A stretch of DNA of 64,000 nucleotides from Nocardioides cavernaquae. GTDB taxonomy: Bacteria; Actinomycetota; Actinomycetes; Propionibacteriales; Nocardioidaceae. The DNA is taken from assembly GCF_003600895.1 (NCBI RefSeq), contig NZ_QYRP01000002.1, forward strand, positions 2,108,001-2,172,000, written 5' to 3'. This document shows positions 26,853-35,824 of this stretch, piece by piece; position 1 is the stretch's first letter; the number at the start of each line of letters is the position of its first letter. A program made the position numbers and the translations under genes. The notes under the pieces were generated by a model. That model was not told where the DNA came from. It worked only from the letters and a program-made list of their open reading frames with translations, and did no database searches.

Positions 26853-27898
26853 TTGAGGCCCGGCTCCTCGGCGTACAGCTCGTCGAGCAGCGACATGTCG
26901 AAGAGGTCGTCGGCGGTGATGTCGATGCCGGCTGCCTTGATCGAGGCGATGTTGGCCGCGATCATCTCGGCGCTGATCGTGAAGAGGCCGTTGGCCGCGG
27001 TCTCGTCGCTGTTCACGAGGAGCTCGCACTGCTGCTTGGACTGGGCGATCTCCTTGTCCAGCTCCAGCGGCGGGTCGATCTCCTTGCCGTACTTGTTGAT
27101 CGCGAGCTCGGCGCCGGCCTTGTAGCCCGCCTCGCCGTCGCAGGCGTCCTTCCAGCCGAGGATGTCGGCCTTCAGGAACGCCTTCACCTTGTCCGGGTGA
27201 TCGGCGATCATCGCGTCCGTCGTGGTGATCGTCTCCGCCACGAACGGCAAGCCGTTGTCGGCGAACATCATGTCGACCGTGTCGAAACCGTGGCCCTTGA
27301 CCAGCAGGGACTCGTTGGTCGCGTAGGCGACCAGGCCGTCGATCTCGCCGTCCTCGAGCGGCGCGACGTCGAAGCCGTTCGGCACGATGGTGATGTCGCA
27401 GGTCAGCTTGTTGGCCGCCACCAGGGCCTTGAAGAGCGAGAGGTTCGGGTCGGCGACACCGATCTTCTTGCCGCACATGTCCTGGGGCGTCACGATGTTG
27501 CCCTTGTCCTTGCGCGACAGGATCGTGAACGGGTTCTTCTGGTACGTCGCGCCGACGATCTTCAGCGGGAACTTCGAGTTCGCGATCGCGGAGGCGACCG
27601 AGACCGCGTTGCTCATGCCGAAGTCCGCCTTGCCGGTGGCGACGATCGCCTCCTGGGCGACCGGGCCGGAGAGGAATTCGACACTGGAGAACCCGGCGTC
27701 CTTGAAGTAGCCGTTGGAGTCGGCGAGGAACTCGCCGGCGAACTCGGCGTTCTTGATCCAGGAGAACTGGACGCTGACCTTGCCCAGGCCCTCGGTGCTG
27801 TCGGTCGTCTCGGGAGTGTCCGAACCGCACGCCGTGAGTGCGGCGGAGGAGGCGAGCAGGAGTCCGGCGGCAATCGCGCCGTGCTTGCGGATGTTCAT
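26849..27898 (-). CDS. ABC substrate-binding lipoprotein, NMT1/THI5-like
   Basis: This is a 349-residue exported lipoprotein. The signal peptide ends at the lipobox LTAC with C24. The mature part is NMT1/SsuA-like: [35 protein letters not shown], and later [13 protein letters not shown]. Such proteins bind taurine, pyrimidine precursors, riboflavin or nucleobases. The ATG at 27898 is chosen since it starts the signal peptide; an in-frame extension to 27934 lacks one. It is first in the ABC operon. Upstream are GTTTC/GAAAC sites also found at the far end of the purine cluster, linking it to purine control. Confidence 0.92.
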   Translation of the reverse strand: MNIRKHGAIAAGLLLASSAALTACGSDTPETTDSTEGLGKVSVQFSWIKNAEFAGEFLADSNGYFKDAGFSSVEFLSGPVAQEAIVATGKADFGMSNAVSVASAIANSKFPLKIVGATYQKNPFTILSRKDKGNIVTPQDMCGKKIGVADPNLSLFKALVAANKLTCDITIVPNGFDVAPLEDGEIDGLVAYATNESLLVKGHGFDTVDMMFADNGLPFVAETITTTDAMIADHPDKVKAFLKADILGWKDACDGEAGYKAGAELAINKYGKEIDPPLELDKEIAQSKQQCELLVNSDETAANGLFTISAEMIAANIASIKAAGIDITADDLFDMSLLDELYAEEPGLK

Positions 27899-28016
27899 GG
27901 AGGCCTTTCCACAGGTTCGGCCGGCCCGAGGCACGGCTCTCGACGTCTGCGGTGGACGCTAGGCGCGCCCGATTTCGGTTGTTGGTCCCCAACGTTTCCC
28001 GCGCATTAAAACAGTT

Positions 28017-28033
28017 GTTTCACGCAATGAAAC
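28017..28033. promoter_or_regulatory. GTTTCA-N5-TGAAAC inverted repeat
   Basis: GTTTCA (28017-28022) and TGAAAC (28028-28033) flank CGCAA. A further GTTTC lies at 27994-27998. The site is in the 146-base gap between guanine deaminase and the ABC operon. The same half-sites recur at 34475-34520, so a shared regulator, probably the RpiR protein at 31882, is inferred. Confidence 0.5.
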
Positions 28034-28044
28034 GAACGCATCAA

Positions 28045-28512
28045 TCAGTAGGTCGCGCGTGCCTCATGAGCCAGCCAGGCAGCGAACGGAGCGAAGGCGC
28101 CGCGGTGCTTCCCGGCGTCGACCACCGTGGGCCAGACCGCGTCCGGATCCCCGAAGAGCTCGTAGAACTCGCGATCGTCGAAACCGCCGGCAGCGGCGTC
28201 GTCCCGCGTCGCGGCGTACACGACCCGGTCGAGGCGTGCCCACAGCGAGGTGGCGAGGCACATCGGGCAGGGCTCGCAGGAGGTGTACAGGGTCGCGCCC
28301 GCCAGGGAGTGGCTCTTGACGGCCCGGCACGCGGCGCGGATCGCGCAGACCTCCGCGTGCGCGCTCGGGTCGAGGTCGCGGGTGACCCGGTTCTGGCCGG
28401 TGGCGATCACGAGTCCGTCGCGCACGATGACTGCGCCGAACGGCCCGCCGCCCTCGGCCACGTTGGCGACCGCCAGGTCGACGGCTTGCTTCAGGTAGGT
28501 CTCGTCGCTCAT
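28045..28512 (-). CDS. guaD: Guanine deaminase / nucleoside deaminase
   Basis: This 155-residue zinc enzyme of the cytidine deaminase fold has the zinc site H52-A-E54 ([11 protein letters not shown]) and C82/C85 in CEPCPMC; E54 is the proton shuttle. In this setting it most likely converts guanine to xanthine, feeding the xanthine dehydrogenase encoded just upstream. GAGGAG precedes the ATG at 28512, which overlaps the dehydrogenase stop (ATGA). A tRNA adenosine deaminase is an alternative for the fold, but the purine operon argues against it. Confidence 0.88.
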   Translation of the reverse strand: MSDETYLKQAVDLAVANVAEGGGPFGAVIVRDGLVIATGQNRVTRDLDPSAHAEVCAIRAACRAVKSHSLAGATLYTSCEPCPMCLATSLWARLDRVVYAATRDDAAAGGFDDREFYELFGDPDAVWPTVVDAGKHRGAFAPFAAWLAHEARATY

Positions 28513-31097
28513 CTGGACTCCTCGCGGATCAGTCGCCACACGCGATCGCGGCTCATCGGCAGATGCCTGGCCCGGACGCCGGCGGCGTCCCGGATCGCGT
28601 TGGCGAGTGCGGGTGCAACGGGGTTGTAGGGGGCCTCCGACATCGACTTGGACCCGCTCGGGCCGAGCGGGTCGAAGGTGTCGGCGTAGAGGATCCGCGT
28701 CGGCGGGACGTCGGCGATCTGCGGGAACCGGTAGTTGCGGAACGTCCGGGTCAGGACCTGCCCGTCGCGGACCACCAGCTCCTCCTGGAGGGCCGAGCCG
28801 ATGGCCTGGGCAATGCCGCCCTCGACCTGTCCGCGCAGCTGCTCGGGGTTGATGATGACGCCCGCATCGACGGCCTGCACCGAGGTCAGCACGCGGACCG
28901 AGCCGGTCGCCGGGTCGACCGCCACCCGGAAGCCGTGGACGTTGAAGGCCACCGAACGCGGGGTGCCGTCGTGCTCTCCGAAGGCCGTCAGCGGAAGGTC
29001 TGCACCGTCGTCGATCGCCCTGCGGAGCGAGGTCGCGGCACGCTGCACCGCAAGGCCCGCCACGGCCGAACCGGCGGACCCGAAGGCACCCGTGTCGTAC
29101 GCCGCGGCGTCGGTGTCACCGGCCACGAGGCGCACGCGTCCGGTCGGCACTCCGAGTGCTTCCGCGGCCAGCTGCACATGGACGGTGGCGGTGCCGTTGC
29201 CGAACTCGGCGCTGCCGGCCTGCACCGTGAAGCTGCCGTCGCTCTCGGCGGTGACCGAGGCGGTGGCGTGGTGGCCGCGCGGCGGGATCGTGGCGATCAT
29301 CGCAACCGCGAGACCTTCGCCGACCGACCAGCCCTCTGGTGCCGTGTCACCCTCGCCCGACGCGAGCGCCGCCTCGACGAGGTCGAGACACTGGTCGAGC
29401 CCGTAGGAGCCGTACTGGAGATCGTCAGGCGCGTGCGCGTTGACGACGAACTCGTCGCCCGGGGTGACCACGTTGCGGCGGCGGATCTCTGCCGCGCTGA
29501 TGCCGATCTCACGGGCCAGGTCGTCGAGCGCGGACTCGACCGCCCACATGACCTGACCCAGGCCGTAGCCCCGGAACGCGCCGCTCGGCGGGTTGTTCGT
29601 GTAGACCGCCTCGGCATCGACCCGCTTGTTGGGGCATCGGTACTGCGCGACGGACTCGTGGCAGCCGTGGAACAGCACGCCCACCGCGTGGTTGCCGTAG
29701 GCACCGGTGTCGGAGACGACGTCGAGCGCCATCGCGGTCAGCACGCCATCAGCGTCGGCGCCGAGCGTGAGGTCGACGATGAACGGGTGCCGCCACGGGA
29801 TGGCGGTGAACTGTTCCTCTCGGGTCAGCTCCCACTGGACCGGCCGGCGCAGCCGCAGCGTCGCCAGCGCCACGACGTCCTCGACCAGCAGCTCCTGCTT
29901 GCCACCGAAGCCGCCCCCGACCCGCGTCGTCAGGACCCGGACCTGGTCGGCGGGCAGGCCGAGCAGCTGGGCCAGCTCGTCGCGCACGAGGAACGGCACC
30001 TGGCTCGAGGTACGAACCACGAGGCGGCCGTCGTCGTCGAGCCAGGCCCGGGCGCCGTGCGTCTCCAGGCTGGCGTGGGTCACGGGGGAGGTGGTCCAGC
30101 GGCCGCTGACCGTGGCGGCGGCCGTTGCCAGTCCGGCAGCGACGTCGCCGACCTCGCCATGGGTCTGGGCGACGACGTTGCGGGCGGGATCGGAGATCCG
30201 GGCAACGACCGGGTCCTTCTCGCCGTGCAGCAGCGGTGCCCCCGGGAGTCGCGCAGCCTCGGGGTCGAAGACGGCCGGGAGCTGCTCGTAGGTGACGTCG
30301 ATCAGGTCCAGCGCGCGGGTGGCGATGGCCACGCTGTCGGCCACGACGACCGCGACGCGCTGGCCGGCGAACCGGACCACCGGGTCGAGGACGAGGGTGT
30401 CGTCGGGGTCGTCGAGCCGGCTCTCGTGCCGCGCGGTCGAGAAGTGCATGGAGGGGGAGTCGCGGTGGGTGAGCACCAGGTGGACCCCGTCGAGCGCTTC
30501 CGCGCGGACCGTGTCGATCGCGATGATCCGCGCGTGAGGGTGCGGACTGCGAAGCGCCTTCGCGTGCAGGACTCCCGCCTCGGGAAGATCCAGGGTGAAG
30601 GGCTCTCGCCCCGCCACGATCCGTCGTCCCGCGGGGGCGCCCACGGGATCGCCGAACGTCGAGCCGCCGACGTTGACGGAGCCGGCAAGTGAGTCGCGGA
30701 TCGCGCGGTAGCCGGTGCAGCGGCAGTAGTTGCCCTTGAAGGTGCGCTCGAGGTCTGTGCTGTGCGGAGCATGACCGGATCCGTGCGCCGTGACGACGAA
30801 GCCGGCCGTGCAGTAGCCGCACTGGAACCCCGCTCCGTCGACGAAGCACTGCTGGGTCGCGCACAGTGCACCCTCCGGGGCGAGGCCGGCTGCGGTGGTC
30901 ACCTCATGTCCGATGGCGCGGACCGCGGGAGTGATGCAGGAGTGCACCGGGCGGCCGTCGAGCAGCACCGAGCACGCGCCGCAGTCTCCGGCGTCGCAGC
31001 CCTTCTTCACCGCGGTGTCCCCCTGCTCGCGGAGGTAGGTGCGCAGGCACTGGCCGGGGCGCGGGTCGGTTGTGACGGAGCTGCCGTTGATCCTCAT
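28509..31097 (-). CDS. Xanthine dehydrogenase, fused FeS and molybdopterin subunit
   Basis: This 862-residue protein joins two usual subunits. Residues 1-150 carry two [2Fe-2S] clusters: C34, C39, C42 and C54 ([16 protein letters not shown]), then FQCGYC and GNYCRCTGY. Residues from about 155 form the molybdopterin domain, with [26 protein letters not shown] and the C-terminal [15 protein letters not shown] holding the active-site Glu region. It oxidises hypoxanthine and xanthine to urate with the separate FAD subunit encoded immediately upstream. Start and stop overlap its neighbours by four bases. The FeS-Mo fusion without FAD differs from the three-subunit and single-chain forms. Confidence 0.93.
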   Translation of the reverse strand: MRINGSSVTTDPRPGQCLRTYLREQGDTAVKKGCDAGDCGACSVLLDGRPVHSCITPAVRAIGHEVTTAAGLAPEGALCATQQCFVDGAGFQCGYCTAGFVVTAHGSGHAPHSTDLERTFKGNYCRCTGYRAIRDSLAGSVNVGGSTFGDPVGAPAGRRIVAGREPFTLDLPEAGVLHAKALRSPHPHARIIAIDTVRAEALDGVHLVLTHRDSPSMHFSTARHESRLDDPDDTLVLDPVVRFAGQRVAVVVADSVAIATRALDLIDVTYEQLPAVFDPEAARLPGAPLLHGEKDPVVARISDPARNVVAQTHGEVGDVAAGLATAAATVSGRWTTSPVTHASLETHGARAWLDDDGRLVVRTSSQVPFLVRDELAQLLGLPADQVRVLTTRVGGGFGGKQELLVEDVVALATLRLRRPVQWELTREEQFTAIPWRHPFIVDLTLGADADGVLTAMALDVVSDTGAYGNHAVGVLFHGCHESVAQYRCPNKRVDAEAVYTNNPPSGAFRGYGLGQVMWAVESALDDLAREIGISAAEIRRRNVVTPGDEFVVNAHAPDDLQYGSYGLDQCLDLVEAALASGEGDTAPEGWSVGEGLAVAMIATIPPRGHHATASVTAESDGSFTVQAGSAEFGNGTATVHVQLAAEALGVPTGRVRLVAGDTDAAAYDTGAFGSAGSAVAGLAVQRAATSLRRAIDDGADLPLTAFGEHDGTPRSVAFNVHGFRVAVDPATGSVRVLTSVQAVDAGVIINPEQLRGQVEGGIAQAIGSALQEELVVRDGQVLTRTFRNYRFPQIADVPPTRILYADTFDPLGPSGSKSMSEAPYNPVAPALANAIRDAAGVRARHLPMSRDRVWRLIREESR

Positions 31098-31882
31098 CGC
31101 AGCAGCTCCTCGGCCACCTCGGTGACGGCCGAGCCAGTCACGGCAGCACGCCAGTCCGGGCTTCCGTGGACGTCGTCGTGCCAGGTGGTGATCGACCGGA
31201 CCGCGTCGTCGAGCTCGGCGACAGAGCTGCCGCGCAGGACCACCGGGGCAGGCGTTGACGCCGTCACCGTAAGAACCAGCCCGTCGGACGTTGCCCGGCC
31301 GACGACCACCGCCGCCGAGCGGCCGAGATCGGTCAGCGCGTGACGCCGGAATGCGGTCGGCGCGGTGAGGGCTGTCGCAGCAATGTCGAAGGCGCGGATC
31401 ACCTCACCGTCGCGCAGCGCGGTCGTGCCCGCGCCGGTGATCAGCGCGGCGACCGGCACGTGGCGTTCGCCGTGGCCGGACCGGAGGACCGCCACCGCAT
31501 CGAGCCCGGCGAGCAGCGAGGTCATGGCGCCGGCAGGAAGACCGAGAGCGACGTTGCCGCCCAGCGTGGCGGCGTACTGGATCTTCCAGCTCATCAGCAG
31601 GGCGTCGGCGCACTGGTGCGCGAGCAACGCCGTCGACTCCAACGGCCACGGCACCCGCTCGAGGTCGGCGATGGTGCAGGTCGCCGACAACCGGAGTCCG
31701 CCGTCGGGGAGCGACTCCCATGTGGGCCAGCCGAGCGAGGTCAGGTCGACGAGCCCGGTCACGCCGCGCTGCGGTTCGGAGAAGAGCCAGGTGCCGCCGG
31801 CGAGGTAGCGCTCACCAGGGAGGAGAGCGAGCTCCGGATCCGTTCGTGGTCGGCGAAGGGTCTCGACATCGACGAGGTCCAT
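31094..31882 (-). CDS. FAD-binding subunit of the molybdenum dehydrogenase
   Basis: This 262-residue subunit carries FAD between the FeS clusters and NAD. FAD contacts are visible as YLAGGTWLF near residue 27 and [15 protein letters not shown] near 105-120, in the usual order for CO dehydrogenase medium-chain-like proteins. It is shorter than most (about 290), with a reduced C-terminal domain. The ATG at 31882 shares one base with the RpiR stop (TGATG); a GTG one codon upstream is an alternative. It is needed for the fused FeS-Mo protein that follows. Confidence 0.9.
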   Translation of the reverse strand: MDLVDVETLRRPRTDPELALLPGERYLAGGTWLFSEPQRGVTGLVDLTSLGWPTWESLPDGGLRLSATCTIADLERVPWPLESTALLAHQCADALLMSWKIQYAATLGGNVALGLPAGAMTSLLAGLDAVAVLRSGHGERHVPVAALITGAGTTALRDGEVIRAFDIAATALTAPTAFRRHALTDLGRSAAVVVGRATSDGLVLTVTASTPAPVVLRGSSVAELDDAVRSITTWHDDVHGSPDWRAAVTGSAVTEVAEELLR

Positions 31883-32709
31883 CACTCGACCTCGCCGAGA
31901 TCGCCGTACGCGCGGCTGATGGCGGCGACCCGTTGGCTGCCCTCGCGCCCGCGCTCACCGAGTACGCCGTCGGCAAGGGCCGCGACGAGGCTCATCGCGG
32001 CGGCGTAGGAGTCGAACGCGAGCCTGCCCTCGACCGGACACTCCAGGCCCACGTGGGCCCGCGCGAGGTGGACGCGGCCGGTCGGGTCGGCGAGGACGAC
32101 GAGGCGTGCGTCGGTCTCGAGGACTGCGTCGATGAAGCTGCCGAACAGCTTGGGCCGGCGGCGGAACCCGATCGCCACGACGACATCGTCGGGCCCGAGA
32201 TCCGTGACCTCCTCACCGATCATCTGGCCGGGCACGGGACCGACGGCGACGGTCGGGCGAGCCTGGATGAGCTGCTCGCGCAGGTGCAGCGCGACGGGAT
32301 AGGAGTTGCGCCAGCCGACGACGAGGACCTGGCGTGCTCCGGCAAGGAGCTCGACCGCGTCGGCCAGGGCCGGCTGCTGCAGGGCGGCCTCGATCGACGC
32401 CGTCTCGGCTGCGGCAAGGGAGGCGATGTCGGGTGGGCCATCGATCCGTTGCGGTTCGCCGGAGGTGCGCAGCGACCGGAGGTGGTCACGCACTTCGTCG
32501 AAGTCGGCGAAGCCGAGCGTGCGGAAGAGGCGCGACATGGTCGCCTTCGACACGCCCGCGAGGGCTGCCAGCTCCGCAGCGCGGTAGGTCGCCAGGTCGT
32601 CGAGGTGTTCGAGCAAGGTGTCGGCCGCGCGTCGCTCCTGCGGCGGCAGCGTCCCGTAGGACCGCGTGATGCGGCTGTCGAGGCGTTCGGAGGGCTGCGG
32701 CGCGGTCAT
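31882..32709 (-). CDS. RpiR/MurR-family regulator with SIS domain
   Basis: This 275-residue regulator has an N-terminal helix-turn-helix (LAALAGVSKATMSRLFRTLG) and a C-terminal SIS phosphosugar-binding fold (about 110-240, with VLVVGWRNSYPVA). RpiR proteins usually sense sugar phosphates; here the gene lies inside a purine operon between uricase and xanthine dehydrogenase subunits, so a purine-derived ligand is more likely. GAGG precedes the ATG at 32709. GAAAC/GTTTC palindromes at both ends of the cluster are its plausible binding sites. Confidence 0.88.
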   Translation of the reverse strand: MTAPQPSERLDSRITRSYGTLPPQERRAADTLLEHLDDLATYRAAELAALAGVSKATMSRLFRTLGFADFDEVRDHLRSLRTSGEPQRIDGPPDIASLAAAETASIEAALQQPALADAVELLAGARQVLVVGWRNSYPVALHLREQLIQARPTVAVGPVPGQMIGEEVTDLGPDDVVVAIGFRRRPKLFGSFIDAVLETDARLVVLADPTGRVHLARAHVGLECPVEGRLAFDSYAAAMSLVAALADGVLGERGREGSQRVAAISRAYGDLGEVE

Positions 32710-32718
32710 CAACGGACC

Positions 32719-33621
32719 TCAGCGGAGCCCGGGCACGGGGGCCCAGGCGCGCGGCTCCTCGACGGCGTCCGGGCGCCGAACGGTCGCGGAGATCAGGCCG
32801 TAGGGACGGTCGGCGGCGAAGAAGACCTCGCCGGGGTTGTCGAGCCCGAAGGGTTCAAGATCGACCAGGAAGTGGTGCTTGTTGGGGCAGGCGATCCGGA
32901 TCTCGGCGACCTCGGCACATGCCTCGAGCGCGGCACTGGCCATCGCATGGATGGTCTGCTGGAGCGCGAGGCTGTGGGTCGAGGCGAAGGCGTCGAGCAT
33001 CGCCGTGCGGATCGCGTCGTACGCAACGTCGAAGTCGACCGTCGCCTCGCTGCCCGGGGCATAGCGCCAGGTCGCGGTCACGCTGGTGGCGAGGACCCGG
33101 TCGGAGGTCTCCTTGAGCGCGGTGTAGCGGTCGCGTGGGAATCCGTGGAACTCGCTGCCGGTGCTCTTCAGGACGGTGAGGTCGGTGAGCCCCGCGACGA
33201 CGAACGTCTCCTCGCCGTCGGTCTGCACGGTGGCGGTCCGGATCTCCTGCCCCGACCGGACGAACGAGTGGCCGTTGGCCGGCAGCCGCAGCCAGGAGTA
33301 CTCCTCAGCGGTGAAGCAGGTCCCGGTCACCCACTCCTGGGTCCGCCAGTGCGCAGCGAGGGTCAGCAGGAACGCCTCCGGCGTCGCGACGCCGTGCTGG
33401 CGAGCGAGTGCGTAGACCGTGTTCTTCTGGGTGTCGGTCGCGTGCACGTGGGCGTTGTCGCCCTCGGTGTACGCCGTGGCGAAGTCGCCGCGCAGCTGCG
33501 TCGTGACGTTGAGATCGCGCAGCTCGTGGACCGCGTCGGGCCCTTCGGAGCTGCGCTCGACCTTGACCAGGCGGCACTCCGCCTTGCCGTGCTGCAGGTC
33601 CGACAGGATGTAGGAGTTCAT
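32719..33621 (-). CDS. Urate oxidase (uricase)
   Basis: This 300-residue cofactor-free enzyme oxidises urate with O2 to 5-hydroxyisourate and H2O2. Conserved stretches are DFATAYTEGDNAHVHATDTQ with KNTVYALA, HGFPRDRYT, and the C-terminal PNKHHFLVDLEPFG. The length matches bacterial tetrameric uricases. It adjoins hydroxyisourate hydrolase with no intergenic base and precedes the RpiR gene by nine bases. It supplies the next two enzymes in the same transcript. Confidence 0.96.
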   Translation of the reverse strand: MNSYILSDLQHGKAECRLVKVERSSEGPDAVHELRDLNVTTQLRGDFATAYTEGDNAHVHATDTQKNTVYALARQHGVATPEAFLLTLAAHWRTQEWVTGTCFTAEEYSWLRLPANGHSFVRSGQEIRTATVQTDGEETFVVAGLTDLTVLKSTGSEFHGFPRDRYTALKETSDRVLATSVTATWRYAPGSEATVDFDVAYDAIRTAMLDAFASTHSLALQQTIHAMASAALEACAEVAEIRIACPNKHHFLVDLEPFGLDNPGEVFFAADRPYGLISATVRRPDAVEEPRAWAPVPGLR

Positions 33622-33993
33622 TCAGCTGCCTCGGTAGGTGGTGTAGGCGAAGGGACTCAGCAGGAGCGCGACGTGGTGGTGCTCGCCTGCGACGACCTCG
33701 AAGCAGACCTCGATGGACGGGTAGAAGGTCGCGCGGTCCTGGGCCGCGAACCACGGTCCGGTCTCGAACGTCAGCGTCCAGATGCCGGGGGCGGCGCCGT
33801 CCGGCAGGCGCGCACGACCGTCGGCGTCGGTGCTCAGCGGGTGCGCGGTCCCGTCCGGGTCGGTGAGCGTGAGCGGCAGGTCGGCTGCCGGGCGTCCGAG
33901 TGCGGCGTCCAGCACGTGCGTCGAGATGGTGGCAGGTGTGCTGCGACCCGCGTTCTGGTCCGCGCTGTGGCTTGCGTTCTGGTCGGGAGTCAT
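33622..33993 (-). CDS. uraH: 5-hydroxyisourate hydrolase (transthyretin-like)
   Basis: This 123-residue transthyretin-fold enzyme opens 5-hydroxyisourate to OHCU. It has the family's N-terminal ISTHVLDAALGRPA and C-terminal tetrapeptide YRGS, plus FYPSIEVCFEV and HHHVALLLSPFAYTTYRGS. An additional ~23 polar residues precede the domain. The start overlaps the uraD stop (ATGA). It lies between uraD and uricase, as expected for a sequential pathway. Confidence 0.95.
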   Translation of the reverse strand: MTPDQNASHSADQNAGRSTPATISTHVLDAALGRPAADLPLTLTDPDGTAHPLSTDADGRARLPDGAAPGIWTLTFETGPWFAAQDRATFYPSIEVCFEVVAGEHHHVALLLSPFAYTTYRGS

Positions 33994-34460
33994 GGCGTGA
34001 GGTGTCCTTCCAGGCGGATCAGGGCAATCTCGGCCAGCTGGCCGTGGGTGACATCGAGCTCGGTGGCGAGGTCGTTGCCCAGCCGCTCCTCGAGGAGCCC
34101 CAGCATCTCCTCACCAGTGCGTCCCGCGGCACGAACCAGGTAGATCCGCCCGAACCGCTCCTCGTAGCGCCGGTTGCCCTCGGCCAGCCGATCAGCCAGT
34201 TCCTCGCTGACGCCGGACTGCTCGCGGCGAGACAGCGCGGTCGGCTTCTCGCCGATGCGGGGGTGCTCGGCCAGGGCGGCGGTGACCTCGACACCGGTCC
34301 AGGCCGTGGCGAGCTCACGGGCCCGTTCGAGCAGGGCGGGAGCCGTGCCGAAGGGTCGTGCGGCAACGAGGGAATCGATCCACGAGTCGATGTCGACGCA
34401 GCTGCGCAACAGGGCCTCCGCGGTCGCCGCGGGCGCTGCGTCGAACTCCTCGATCCTCAT
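33990..34460 (-). CDS. uraD: OHCU decarboxylase
   Basis: This 156-residue all-helical enzyme decarboxylates 2-oxo-4-hydroxy-4-carboxy-5-ureidoimidazoline to S-allantoin. It carries the signature EHPRIGE, preceded by RARELATAW and followed by RREQSGV and the RYEERFGRIYLVRAAGRT stretch. The ATG at 34460 starts the conserved fold; upstream in-frame codons lie in the promoter and the xdhC region. It is the first gene of the long purine operon. Its promoter contains GAAAC/GTTTC inverted repeats. Confidence 0.94.
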   Translation of the reverse strand: MRIEEFDAAPAATAEALLRSCVDIDSWIDSLVAARPFGTAPALLERARELATAWTGVEVTAALAEHPRIGEKPTALSRREQSGVSEELADRLAEGNRRYEERFGRIYLVRAAGRTGEEMLGLLEERLGNDLATELDVTHGQLAEIALIRLEGHLTP

Positions 34461-34474
34461 GTTCCCCACTCTAT

Positions 34475-34520
34475 GAAACGTCTGTTTCGATTGATGGCAC
34501 GAGCGTTTCAATCGTGTTTC
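34475..34520. promoter_or_regulatory. GAAAC/GTTTC palindromes in the uraD/xdhC divergent promoter
   Basis: GAAAC-GTCT-GTTTC spans 34475-34488. CGATTGA (34488-34494) pairs with TCAATCG (34508-34514), and GTTTC recurs at 34505-34509 and 34516-34520. The region serves both the purine operon and xdhC. The half-sites match those at 28017-28033, which supports one regulator for the whole cluster. Confidence 0.55.
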
Positions 34521-34616
34521 GTGTGTGCGGAGCGGCTGTCGCGGCCGGGTTCTGGCAGCTAGCCTCGCACCCCAGGAGCCCATCGTGGCGCAACCGGCAA
34601 CAGGAAGTGGGCGCTG

Positions 34617-35783
34617 ATGCGCGAGGTCCTCGCCCCCTTGCTCGCGTGGTGCCGTGACGGCGAAGCGGTCGGCGTCGCCACCGTCGTGAGCACCTCGGGA
34701 TCCACCCCGCTGCCCGTCGGCGCGACGATGCTGGTCGGGCCCGGCGGCACGGCGTACGGCTCGGTCTCCGGGGGTTGCGTCGAGGCCGATGTGCACGCCG
34801 TGGCGAGCGAGGTCGTCGTGACCGGCGTCCCCGTCCTGCGGCGTTACGGGATCGCGGACGAGGTGGCGATGAACGTCGGCCTGACCTGTGGCGGGGCACT
34901 CGACGTGTTCGTGCGCTGCATCTCGCACCACGACCTCCCCGACCTGGAGGGTCTGATGCGCGCGATCGCCGACGACCAGCCGGTCGTCGCGGCGACGGTC
35001 GTCGAGCATCCGGATGCCACGGTCGTGGGCCGGCGAATCGTCGTGCGACGAGATCCTTCCGATGCCACGGACGCAGCGGGTGGCGCGCCCTTCGGTGCCG
35101 ACGAGCAGGGCCGACGACTCCTGCAGACGGTGAGCTCCGATGCCGCCGGCGTGCTGGCGTCGGGGACGAGTGCGACCCTGTCCTACGGGCCCTCGGGGGA
35201 GCGGCAGGGCGTCGGCGCCCGGGTGCTCTACGAGGTGTCTGCGCCGCAGCCCCGGCTGATCATCTTCGGAGCCGTCGACTTCGCCGCTGCTCTTGCCGCT
35301 GCGGCGAGCCTGCTCGGCTACCGGGTGACGGTCTGCGACGCCCGGCCGGCTTTCGCCAACCCGGAGCGGTTCGCGGGGGCCGACGAGGTCGTGGTCGACT
35401 GGCCGGACCGTTACCTCGCTGCCGAGATCGACGCCGGGCGCATCGGCCCCGACACGGCGCTTGCCGTGTTGACCCATGACCCGAAGTTCGACGTGCCGCT
35501 GCTGGCGCTGGCACTCGCGCGCCACCAGGCGCGCGAGATCGGCTACATCGGAGCGATGGGCTCGCGGCGGACCCACGACCTGCGCGAGACGCGGCTGCGT
35601 GAGCATGGGCTCGGCGCTGCCGAGCTGGCCGGCCTGCACAGCCCGATCGGGCTGGACCTGGGTGCGCGGACGCCCCAGGAGACCGCCGTCAGCATCCTTG
35701 CCGAGATCGTCGCCCATCGATGGGGCGGCTCTGGCAGGCCGCTCGCCGCGGTGACCACCCCGGTTCATGCGCCCGGTCTGTGA
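34617..35783 (+). CDS. XdhC-family molybdenum cofactor maturation protein
   Basis: This 388-residue protein of the XdhC/CoxF family binds molybdenum cofactor, promotes its sulfuration and delivers it to xanthine dehydrogenase. The N-terminal XdhC domain has VVSTSGSTPLPVGATM and SVSGGCVEADV. The C-terminal Rossmann part has RLIIFGAVDFAAAL and VLTHDPKFDVPLL, ending with YIGAMGSRRTH. AGGAAG precedes the ATG. It is divergent from the dehydrogenase operon and shares its control region, matching its service role. Confidence 0.93.
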   Translation: MREVLAPLLAWCRDGEAVGVATVVSTSGSTPLPVGATMLVGPGGTAYGSVSGGCVEADVHAVASEVVVTGVPVLRRYGIADEVAMNVGLTCGGALDVFVRCISHHDLPDLEGLMRAIADDQPVVAATVVEHPDATVVGRRIVVRRDPSDATDAAGGAPFGADEQGRRLLQTVSSDAAGVLASGTSATLSYGPSGERQGVGARVLYEVSAPQPRLIIFGAVDFAAALAAAASLLGYRVTVCDARPAFANPERFAGADEVVVDWPDRYLAAEIDAGRIGPDTALAVLTHDPKFDVPLLALALARHQAREIGYIGAMGSRRTHDLRETRLREHGLGAAELAGLHSPIGLDLGARTPQETAVSILAEIVAHRWGGSGRPLAAVTTPVHAPGL

Positions 35784-35824
35784 GGCTCGTCCGTGAGGCT
35801 GGTCCGTGAACTCAGCCTGAAAGG

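Noticed and set aside
28563..30692. A 709-residue open frame antisense to xanthine dehydrogenase
   Set aside because: It is rich in Arg, Gly, Asp and Val as expected from reverse high-G+C codons and has no recognisable domain.
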